The position numbers and the translations under genes are program-made. Below are positions 12,603 through 24,600 of a DNA stretch of 64,000 bases, in pieces. Origin of the DNA: Anodontia alba (Eukaryota; Mollusca; Bivalvia; Lucinida; Lucinidae); the NCBI GenBank assembly GCA_964016985.1, contig OZ024834.1:82930289-82994288 (forward strand). Reading direction: 5' to 3'. Under the pieces are notes generated by a model. It did no database searches and was not told the DNA's origin. It saw only the letters and a program-made list of their open reading frames with translations. How positions within the stretch are numbered: position 1 is the stretch's first letter; the number at the start of each line of letters is the position of its first letter.

Positions 12603-15600
12603 AGGTTTATCACCATATTACATGTACATTGATGTATCATGTTTTCAGAAGCCATTAAATGTAGTTAATGTCATATATGTACACATTTTGAAATAACATG
12701 TGTTAAGAAGGCAAAGTGGGTAAAAAAAAATAAACTTTCAGTGAACATGTTATTTCAGTGAATGTTGAAGAGAGAGGGTGGACAGGGGTGGGGTCGGGGA
12801 TACGGGGATAATGGGGGCGGGGGACGGGGATAGAGGGGGCGGGGGTAGGGAAATTTTGGGGGCGGGGGTTATACCAAAATTTGTTGTATTTTACCGATTT
12901 TACTCTATTTTATGTACTTCAATGCAATAACTGGGTATCAGAAGTATCTAATAGACGTATTAAAGTAAATTCAGGTATATTTACAAAGAATCCGGCATTG
13001 ATTTCACTTCACCGACGAGGAGTGTTCTGCCAACCATGGGTTACATTGAATTCATTTACGTCCGATTTCAGCCGGCCCCGGTGGCTCAGTTGGATGCGTC
13101 GTCCGACTGGAGACCAGGAGGTCGCGGGTTCAACCACCGCCGAGGTCGGCAACATTCTTTCGTGGAGATTGATCATGAAATATTTTCTACGGTCATTCTC
13201 TCCCTTCCGCTGATTCAAGAAGGGCAGTTGTCAGTTTCTGGCGAAAGAATGTGCACAATACTGGTTAACCGCTTAGAGGACTAAGCCTGCCCAGTAAACG
13301 TGTGGTTAAGTTAACTGACTGCGCTCGACATGACCCCATTGGGTTGACTGGGCCGTTAAACCTCAACACAAACAAACGTCCGATTTCGGTTAATCTCTAG
13401 TTGATTACTTTCCTTTGATTCCGAAAGTTCACAAAATAGCCGTTGTCGGTGGCAATCCAAATTTTTAGAAATGATTGTCCATGGCAGACGGATTAATCTC
13501 CTTTCTCTCTTCTCCCTTTCTCTGGCAGACGACACAAAAAGACCCATAAGGGTTGACGTGTCGTTAAACCTGAACTCAGTCAAACAAACACATGTTGCCC
13601 GGTGACAAAACATGGACCATTCACGGATTTATGGACCAATAAAAATTCCATGTCCGTGGTCCGTGAATAGTCTGTATTAATTGCAAAATATAGTAAACTT
13701 AACCGCTAATTGGTCCGTGACATCACGTTTATCTCGATTTTGATATTACTCCTATTTTTTTTTTTTTTTTTTTCATATATCATAAGTGGCGTCCGTAATT
13801 TAAATAACTGTCTGTGCTTTGTCAAGTCCGTGAATAATAGGTCCGTGGTTTGTCGTCCTTGAATTGTAGGTCCATGGTTTGTCAAGAGATCCGTGGATAA
13901 TTGGTTCGTATTTTGTTATGCAGTCCGTGTATTGTCAATAGGTCCGCAAGTCCATGAGTCCGTGTCCGTAAGTGGTCTGTGTTTTGTCAACCACCACACA
14001 CTAACACGTTCGACATTTAACTCAGTTTTTGATAAAACCACGAAAAAAGATTATTGTTCTCACTGACCCCTAAGTGTGGGACCATGCTTATCAAAAATAT
14101 TAAAAGAAGATGCAGATTTGCATGGTATTCTTGAGTTTTGATTTCAGTAATTAATACGACTGTTTTTGTGCCAATTAGGATCAGTTTGGGCCCGGACCTA
14201 GGCCCGCCACATTTTTTTCTTGACCAGTTTAGGACTGGATCAAGGCCCAACACCTTGTGATACGCAGACTTTTGAAATGGAGGGTGCAAATATTTAGCTA
14301 TTCTGTAAACGGGGTGCAAATGCTAAGGAAATACCGATTTGGGGGGTAAAAATTAGGGGTGTAGATTAAGGTCAAACTCTGCATGAATGTATTTTGCGTA
14401 GTCATGTTTAAATTTAATTATAGCGTTGGGGATATTAAAAATTCTGATTTAGGGGAGGGAATAGTTTGCTTGGGGGAGGGAAGTGGTGGTAAGGGGGAGG
14501 GAAGTGGGGGAAAGGGGGGAGGGAAGTGGGGGAAAAGGGGGAGGGAAGTGGGGATAAGGGGGGAGGGAAGTGGGGAATGCCTACCCCCCTGTCCACCCCC
14601 TCTGAATAGGTCACTGAAAGTTGATTTCAGGTTGGCAACATTCTTTTGTGGAGATTTAATCGTGAAATATTTTCTCAGAAAAATAAAACAAAAGAGAGCT
14701 GGACTGGTATCTTCTGTTGTTGTGACTAGTACTTTAACCCTGTTCCTGCTGAACCCAGATATGCCGTCTCTTTGCAAACAGTGTAGATCCAAATCTGCAC
14801 AGTGGATCTGCACTGTCTGTCATTCAGTTTGTGAATTTATATCAACAACCTAGATTGAGTAATCTGATTGGCTGACAATTAGAAGTGGGCTTGGCATCTT
14901 AATTTATTCAGCCTGGCAGGGGTTAAGAGTTAAGAAAACAATTGGTTTAACCCTTAAAGCACCAATCACAACTGTAGCAGGACAGTTTTGATTTTTTGTT
15001 GTTTTTTTTTCAAAGAAAAAAAGCTGACATTATATGTGGATTGTCTGCCAAGCAGACAGTTTACATGAAATGTCAAGACTTGTTTTCTCTGAAAAATAAA
15101 TAAAAATCAAAATTTTAGAATGTCATCTGCTACAAATTTTGTTTTGTGCTTTAAGGGTTAATATTGATATTTAAACAATGCATAAAGGAAAAAAAGTAAA
15201 TACTGAAATCATTTGAAAGCTACTTATATAGTAAGTCATATTTTTCAAATTTAATTTTAAGATTTTTTGTATTTTTCTATTTTTTTTTTCTTCAAGTGTT
15301 TCTTATATGTAATTAATTCTGAGTAAGTTTGCACATTATTTTGGGTTATTCCATTGTCATGAAAGGGGTGTTGCTTCAAATAGCTACTTAACTTCCAAGA
15401 AAATCCAATTAAAATTGATTTTTGTATCTGTATACTGAATTAAGAACTGTCTTAAGTGGTTTAACAAAAAATGTAGAAATGTACAAATTGCTACATTTTG
15501 CATTAACGCTATAAATGGGAAATGTAGAAATTTCTGTATTTTGCAATATAATACTGTATTCTACGGTAAATGTCCTAAAATTTAAAACATCAAAGTGTCT

Positions 15601-18600
15601 GACAAAATGAAAGTTTAGGACATTTACTGTAATAGATGAGCAGAAGTAGCAAGCCCCTTTTAATTATATGATGGAACAGGCCAATGAAATTACAGATATA
15701 CTATATTGTACATTTATACTGAAAATTGTCTTTAAAATGTCATAAAATATGTTATTAATTATAAACCTACAGTGAGTTACCATACCCTGAGCCATTTCCC
15801 TTGAACCATCCATGTTGGCAGCCAAAAGTCCAAATGAATAACCAACCAAAGTTTGATAAGACAAAACCTTTACTGCCACTTGTCCGCAGACAAGACCGGA
15901 ACCATTCCTTTGCCAGGCATTGCTGAACTGACCGTGTCAGATTTACATCGCCACATTCTTGCATGCCATGCCATTTCTAGGAACGAACCAGACCATTGTG
16001 CCATATTAAAGATATAAGCCCAAGTTGGCAGCCAACTTTCAGCAAACGCCAAGCCTAAGTTGGTACCAGCCGACCAACACCAGGTTCTAGTGCCAGACCA
16101 GGCATAAGCTGACCATCTTATATTTGCTGGTCGTTACCAATGCATTTCCAAGATGGTATGCCATAGACCAGTTGCCAATGCCATGCCATGCCATGCCAAA
16201 CTGCTAGATAATGTGTGCATTAAAAGTAGGTTTGTTTCAATTTATGCCTTTCTTTACTCTCATTTCGTCTTATGTTGTTTTCCATATATACATATATATT
16301 TCTCTGAAATGCTTCTGAATCTTTCTGATAATTCTTAATGCTTCTCATGCTGAATATAGGATGTTGAAAATAATCACTGCCATTGCACTGGTCTGAATCC
16401 CAGAAGCATTTTAAAATATTCTTTTTACTTCACTGCTGTAGATGCTTTTATTTCTCAACCAAAAAGTTAATATTTGTCCTTTTTCTCCACAAAAACAAGG
16501 TATTCATTGGAATCAACTTGCCAAGTGCTTTTCAAAAAGTAAACACAACAAGACGCTGTTTTTCAGCAAAAAAATAAAAATAAAAAATGTTTTGATATTT
16601 TTTCTTATCTCTGTTTGAAAACATATGTTGTAGGTGCTCATCGGAAGTGCTTTGCCAACACACTTCTAATGAGTGTCCATAACATATGTTTCAATATGAC
16701 TTAACCCTTAAAGCGCCAAGCAAAATTTGTAGCATGACAATCAAAAATTTTTTTTTTTATTTTTCGGAGAAAACCAGTCTTCTCAAGACTTGTTTTCTCT
16801 GAAAAAAAAAAAAAATAAAAATAAAAAAAAATTGTCGTCTGCTGCAGTTGTGATTGGCGCTTTAAGGGTTAAATAATGTTGAAAGGTCATCATCATGCTT
16901 AACCATTACCACTCTCTGGACTAATTTAGTTGATGACAAGTTGATCACATGTATTTTTCTTATTTTTCCTAGAAAACAGGATTTGACATTTCATGCAAAT
17001 TGTCTCCAGTGGAGACAATTTGCATGAAATGTTAGCACCTTTTTTCTCGGGAAAGTATGAAAAAAAATGCTTCAGCATGTTGTCTACTGAAAATTTTACC
17101 CAGAATACTACAGCATTAATTATCCATATGTGTGCTCCTTATGATGACTTGGCTATTTAATATCTTGTTATTTGGCAGATAATCTGAACTGGTTGGTGTG
17201 CATAATTATTCAGGGTTCTCAATTAAGTTTTCTGCATTGTTAATAAACAGTCATCACCGCTATATACCAACTTATTCCTGTCATGCTTCAAGTACCTTTT
17301 TTATTTCCATTTTTTACTCTAAGTAAACTGACAGTGGGGCCTGAACAAAAAGTGTAGACCAAAAGGTGTAGTTTGGTCAGGCTCTACACTGCTTGTCTTG
17401 CAGTATTGTTAGACACATTATTGCTTAATCAAAAGTGCATTAATCCATTGTTGTCTGGATACACAGTGCAGACCCAGATCAGACACCACAGAATGTGGCA
17501 TCTGACCAGGGTCGCCACTGTTTGCTAATAGTTCAACCATAATTATCTAGGAATACTAAATCACATAGCCTGACATACCTAAAATCTAAATTAGAATCCT
17601 CCTTTATATAGTGTGGGGTAATTCATTCAGTCTACAATGGGTTAAAGAGTTAGGGCGTCAGAATATTGACTGTAAATACTGTATAATATTGGATTAAAGT
17701 AAATATTTTGTTGTGTTACGGGGATGCAGTTAAAAGATTATAGTTTTATGTAAGGCCTAAAGTGTTCCCTAAATCTATATTTTTGCCCTTATACATGTAG
17801 GTTGGTCAGAGTGGGGGTAATGGCCTGCTGAACGTACGGCGGGGGGGCATGTTGGTGTGTCTTCTGTTACTGCACTGTCATTACCTTTTTATATCCTGCC
17901 ACACGATAGTGGCGAGGTATTATGCTATCACATTGGTCATCTGCATGGCTGTCCATCTGCTTGTTTGTCTGTCCATCGTTTGTATTTCGTTTCTGGATGA
18001 TTACTTTTAGTAAATGTCAATGGATTTTCCCCAAACTTGGTACGTGGTCCTTGATACATGTATATTGTAGAGATCTGATTTGGGATTGCTTATTGGCAAA
18101 GTTCATCAATTTTTGACAGAGTTGTCTGCCCGTCACAGGTCCGTATTTTCATTTCCGGATGATAACGAGTAAATATCAATGGATTTTCCCCAAACTTGGT
18201 ATGGGCATTGATATTAATAAGATCTGGTTTGGGATTGCTGATGGGCAAATTTCGTCAGTTTTTGACCTCCCCATGACATGACAGAGGCAATTCATGTTTT
18301 TATTCCTTCATCTTTTATTTTTCTCTTTCCTCTTCTAGCTTTTCTGTCTTTTCCTCCCTTTCTTTAGAAGATGACTGGTAAGGGTTGACATGTCATTAAA
18401 ACAAGAACTGGAACAAAATTCAAATTGTATATACCCTAAGTATTGCGACTCCTTGCCCTGAGGTTATAGAATTTTTTTCTTGCTCAACTCAGCTGAGCAT
18501 GAAACTTTCTCTGCTAATAAGTATCAAAATGCCAACAATAGTTGTCATTTTCATATTTATATTTATTAGCAGAGAAAGTGTCATGCTCAACCATGTTTAG

Positions 18601-21600
18601 CAAGAAAGAAGTTTCATTTGATAGTAATTTGAGATTTATCAGCAGGAGAAGTTTCATGCTCAGCTGAGTTGAGCATGAAAAAAGATTTATAACCTAGGGC
18701 CTTATCTGCTTACCTTTCTTGTCCTAGAATTTGAAATAGTCCATTCCACTACCTGTTGATGTGTCTAAAATATTGTTGTATGTATGGCAAACAGTGTAGA
18801 TTCTGATCAGATGCCACATTCTGTGGTATCTGATCTGGGTCTACACTGTTTGCAAGGGTCTGTCTGTCCTAATACTTAGGGTTATTATGGTAGGTTTGAC
18901 AGAAAGATTTATCTGACGGTTAATATGAATAGATAAAACAAGTCTGTGTTAATCCTTGGGTTTTGTACAAAGTAAATTAACTATTTAAGGGTAAGAGCAT
19001 GAATTTAAACAATATATTATCAAATACAAAAAAAATGTAAGAGGGAGTATCAAGTAAATATTTTTTTCTTAATCTCCACAAAACATATATGTACAGGGGT
19101 TCAACCCCTGCCGAGGTCGGCAACATTTTTTCGTGGAGATTGATCATGATATATTTTCTATGGTCATTCCCTCCCTTCCGCTGATTCAAGAAGGGCAGTT
19201 GTCAGTTTCTGGCGAAAGAATGTGCACAATACTGGTTAACCGCTTAGAGGACTAAGCTTGCCCAGTAAACGTGTGGCTAGGTAAACTGATCGCGCTCGAC
19301 ATGACCCCATTGAGTTGACTGGGCCGTAAAACCGCAACACAAACAAACAAACTCATTAGAAGCACCAGGTCAAGGCACATCTAATTAGTGCCAATAGCGT
19401 GTTTTTGTTGAGGTATAAGAAAAATATCAGTAATTTTCATTTGAAAAAAAGCATCAGTCTTGGGCTGTGTATAATGTGCAATTTTGTGAGTTTCTGTGAA
19501 AGTATAGAACATACTAAAGCATGTTTGATAATGATTTAATTTTAATAGCTCAAGACAAAAGTTGTGAAAAGATATTTGTTGTTGTTTTTTGCGCCAAAAC
19601 AGGTTTTGTGGGTACTCATTGGAATCAGTGTGATACAGTGATTCCATTGAGTACAGTTTGGGTTTTGACGTAAAAATAACAGTCATTTTCCTGTATATAG
19701 CCATATCTGGAGATTATGTGACATCTCTTGATAAGATGCTTTTTTTCAATTCAAAAGTATTGATATTTTTCTTATTTCTCCACAAATACATATGTTGTTG
19801 GTACTCATTAGAAGTGCCTTGACGAGGCACTTCTAATGAGTACCCACAATATATGTTTTCATTTAGAAATAAGAAAAATATTTACCTGATACCCACTCTT
19901 ATCGAGACCTATATGTGACCTTTCTGTCTAAAAATTTCAGGATGCAATTCGGTATGAGAATGGTCGGGAAGTGGCGGGGTCAGCAATAATTGTGGAATGG
20001 ACAAAGGGAAACCCCAGAAGAACTGGTCCTCCTAGTAGAGATAGTAGAAGTAGGGTAAGTCACATGGCATGGTTCATTGTTTCTTAAACTTTTAAAAAAT
20101 AATTAATCTTTAATGCACTGGTCTCAAGAGCAGCAAACCACATTTAACGCTTTGCATGCTGGGTAAAGATTTCAGCACACGACATTTTGAAATATTTTTA
20201 TTTTTCCTAGAAAAATAGGATTTGACACTTCATGCAAATTGTCTCCTTAGGAGACAATTTGCATGAAGTGTCAGATCCTGTTTTCTAAGAAAAATAAGAA
20301 AGATGTCATCAGTTTGTCGTCTGCTGAATATGCCCATAATGTGATAAGTGTGAAACACAGCTATACCAAATTTAAGTGCCATTTGTGCTTATTTCTGAAT
20401 TTACCTTTGTTTAAATTGAGGTGCATATATCGGCATTATACATTCTCTACCAAATGCATATCAACCAACATGATCTGCAAAAAAACAAAAAAAAAACAAA
20501 ACCCCCCAAAAAACAAACCTGTAGACATCAGGCAAGAGATGCCTGCACAAAATATTGATAAAACAGGTACCCCCTGTAGTCCACAACTGCTCATAGCAAG
20601 ACACCTGCAGCCATCAGGTAGGAGACATTCCGCAGCAGCAGCTAACATTTGCTAAGGATGCCAAATACACTAAAATGAAGGAAAGTTAACCCATTGTAGA
20701 CTGAATGAACTCCCTACACTATATATTGGAAGCAAAAATTCAATAAAACAAACTCAAGAAAACAGTGCAAATGTTACAGACTGCACTTAATCCTGTACTT
20801 ATTTTCCAAACAGGGCAGAGATGAGTGCTACCGATGTCGTCGGTCTGGACACTGGGCCAGAGATTGTCCGGATGACCACAACTATGGTTACAGAAGACCC
20901 AGTAGAAGGTCAAGGTCACCAAGAAGAAGAAGGTACAGTGAAGTCTCACCTAAAACATTTAGTTTTGTTTGGCCATCAGAAATGGCTCTGTGGCAGGCAT
21001 CTAGAAAAATGAAAATCACCCATTGCCAGCTCCTGTGCCCTCAGAGACATTTGGTTAGAATTTCTCGAAACTTGCCAGGGATGTTTCCTGCAGTGTCTTG
21101 TGATTCCAAACAAAAGTGGTTCCAATTCCTCAACGGTATGCTGGTGGCCATCTTTGATTTATTCTGTGTCACATGGTTTGAAGCTGCTGTAGCAATTTTT
21201 TTTTTCACAACAGTGCACATGTATTCTTCTCATGGTCGGATTGTTTGTTTGTCTTGAGGTTTTACGGCCCGGCTAACCCAATGGGGTCATGTCAAGCGCA
21301 GTCAGTTTACCTAACCACACGTTTACTGGGCAGGCTTTGTCCTCTAAGCGGTTAACCAGTACTGTGCACATTCTTTTGCCAGAAACTGACAACTGCCCTT
21401 CTTGAATCAGCGGAAGGGAGACAATGACCGTAGAAAATATTTCATGATCAATCTCCACGAAAGAATGTTGCCGACCTCGGCGGGGGTTGAACCCGCGACC
21501 TCCTGGTCTCCAGTCGGACGCGCATCCAACTGAGCTACCGAGGCCAATGGTCGGATTGTGTTTAAATGAAGTTTATTCTAGTTAGCCCACTGAAACCACT

Positions 21601-24600
21601 ATAAGGGCTGATGCAATGATTTATCAGCTTTCAAGATGACCTTATTAAGGAAGGCATCTTGAAAGCTTATAAATCATTGCAGCCATTATTGCAATCTCAT
21701 TATTATATCACGCCCAAAAGACTAGTCATCTTTAAATTTGCCAGGGCAACTCCTTTTGTGGTCTGTTGTGTCGTCCACTTTAATCCTAAGATCTTAAAGA
21801 TCTAAAGTGGCTCTCAGCTGCACCCAGTCCCAACACCTCTAAAGCCCAACCCTATTCCCAAAGGGGGACAACTGCTATATTTACTCATTTACTTTTGTCA
21901 TTTTAACTTGTATGTTATTAGAGGAGTTGTTAAGGAGGAGTATTCTGGGATATTTTTTCTTATTTCTCTATAAAAACATATGTTGTGGGTACTCATTAGA
22001 AGCGCCTCGCCGAGGCGCTTCTAATGAGTATCCACAACATATATTTTTATGGAGAATTGGAAGAAATTATCCCTGAATTATCACCAAATATTCCTCCTTA
22101 ACCACTTCTCTGGTTGTTGTTTTTATTATAGGTCAAGGAGCAGATCACGATCACGTGACAGGAGAAGGTCTAGAAGTCGCAGCCGTGACCGTAGGAGGAG
22201 TCGCAGCCGTGATCGTAGAAGTCGTAGCAGAAGTGACAAGAGTAGGTCTCATAGCAGATCACGCTCAAGAAGTAGATCAAGGTTGGTTCATATAAACTTG
22301 TATGGGCAGTGTGATCAGGGTATGCAAAGTCTGTGGCTTGGCATGCTCGGTTTACATTTGTCAAGAGATAAGTTTTCCCATTATGGAATATGCAGATGAC
22401 CCTTAGGCCAGAGAATTAGATTCTCATCCAGATTTAAAAAAAAAAGGGAGTGGGTGGGTGGATTTTATTTTGTATTCCTGAGCCATGCAGTGAAGATGTC
22501 AGTCATAGCAAAACAAGACAATTGACACTAACTACCATGTACAAAAAGAAGAAAACCTTGTTTTAATACTCTTTTCATAACATTAATTCATTTGCAGTTC
22601 TTAAAAGTGGTATAAAATCTGTTTTCAGCAAAAGTCCAGTTGTCTCTGAAAAAGTTTTCCACCTCAAAATTTTTTTATCTGGTCAGAATTTTTAGTGGTG
22701 GGTGGGGATGAGAATCTAATAATTAATTTTTTCTGGCCTTAGGGGTTGACATGTTGTTTAACCCTGAACTCATACTGCAGTACTGGGGCCGTGGCTTGGT
22801 TGGCTGAACTTTACTGTGGGTGGTTGTGGGTTGAGTCTTTGTCAGTCATGCCAAAGACTTAATAGATGGTACTAGTTGTTGTTTCACTTGGCACTCGACA
22901 TTAAGAAAATAAGAAGTGAGCCTGGTCATTCCATTATCAGTACAGTTAATGTCCTAAACTTTTGTACACGGAAGTTTCTAACAAACTGGCACAAGCAAAC
23001 AGTGTAGACCCAGATCAGACTGCTCCTGATGGAGCAGTCTGATCTGGGTCTACACTGTTTGCCATTTCACAAAGTATTTTAAGAAAACTGCATAAAAAGC
23101 AAAAATAAGGCCAAAAAGGTATAGAATAAAGTGTTCGAAATTTTAAGACATTTACCTTATTATGTGAATGAGTGCTAAAGCATGATGTTGTGTTTGGGTG
23201 ATGTTTCAGTGAGGCAGCATTCTAAATGTGAGCATTGAGCTCTCTGCCATATCCAAACACCATTTCAATATGATTGAAAGATTTTTGAAAGCTACACTAA
23301 TCACAGTTCTAATGCACTCAATATGTAAAGCGACGTCTGATTGGATAATGTCAAAAATTTTAGATGGTATATTCTGCGATATACTGTCGGAAACCCAACG
23401 TCCTCACGTAATCTTGCTTTTCATTGGTTGCAATTGGGTTTTACACAGCTCACAGCATTGTCTGCTTTGTGCAAACAGTGCAAGTTTTTTAACAAAACAA
23501 ATGGTTAGATGCGTTATAACAACTTTTAGAGGTTCTCCAGGTATTTTAAAGCTGATGAAGTGCATCAGAATGGGGATAACCATATTGAAAATTTTCAATT
23601 GGGGAGGTACGTATGTTGTTGTTTTTACGGTCCGAAATTTTGTTTTACTGCTTCATTGTAAAAGGAAATTTCAGACCATAAAACTGACAATATACCTCCC
23701 AAAATGAAAATTTTCAATACGAAATGGAGCTGTATAACAAAATTTCCTACTGCAAAACCGATGATATACCTCACCAAATGGGCCGGCCTCGGTGGCTCAG
23801 TTGGATGCGCCGTCCGACTGGAGACCAGGAGGTCGCGGGTTCAACCCCGGCTGAGGTCAGCAACATTCTTTCGTGGAGATTGATCGTGAAATATTTTCTA
23901 CAGTCATTCTCCCCCTTCCGCTGATTCAAGAAGGGTAGTTGTCAGTTTCTGGCGAAAGAATGTGCACAATACTGGGTAACCGCTTAGAGGACTAAGCCTG
24001 CATACGTGTGGTTAGGTAAACTGACCGCGCTCGACATGACCCCAGTGGGTTGACTGGGCCGTAAAACCTCAACACAAACAAACCTCCCCAAATGAAAATT
24101 TACAATACGGTTATCCCCAAATATAAGCAAAATCTAAATGTAGACCATATGAGCTGCAGTTTGAGAAAATATGTCTCATGATGTGCACCCAGCAAATATT
24201 CAGGGCCCAGTTGTTCAAAACTAACAATGTCATTAGTTAACATTAAAACTTTGATCATCAAATATGGCATATATGCTAACATTTTTGGTGAAAAAATGTG
24301 AGTAGCTTTTGCATTTGCAAAAGCTACTCACATTTTTTCAGCAAAAACACCTGTGAATTAGATATTGTACTTACTAAAACAATTAACATTTTGACCACTA
24401 ATGAGCTTGTTAGGCTAACGATGCTTTGAACAACTGGGCCCAGGTCTTTGGATTGCCAAGGATCCAGGGTGGACAGTGAAGACAGATCAGACTATACTAG
24501 AAAGATATCTTTGCTGGGCACATGTCATGAAGTACATTTATACCATCTGATTATAGCTTTTGTGGTTCTAATTGACTCCTGACCATCCATTTACAAAGTC

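Noticed and set aside
16145..16200. CCATG repeats
   Set aside because: Only a few tandem CATGC units; no wider structure.
20263..20655. Open frame of 130 residues between SR exons 3 and 4
   Set aside because: It begins inside a hairpin repeat and has low-complexity K/Q/P content; the mRNA reading phase excludes it.
23228..23707. Open frame of 159 residues on the plus strand
   Set aside because: It lies in SR intron 5, runs through an inverted repeat (GGTCCGAAATTTTGTTTTAC region) and has no recognisable domain.
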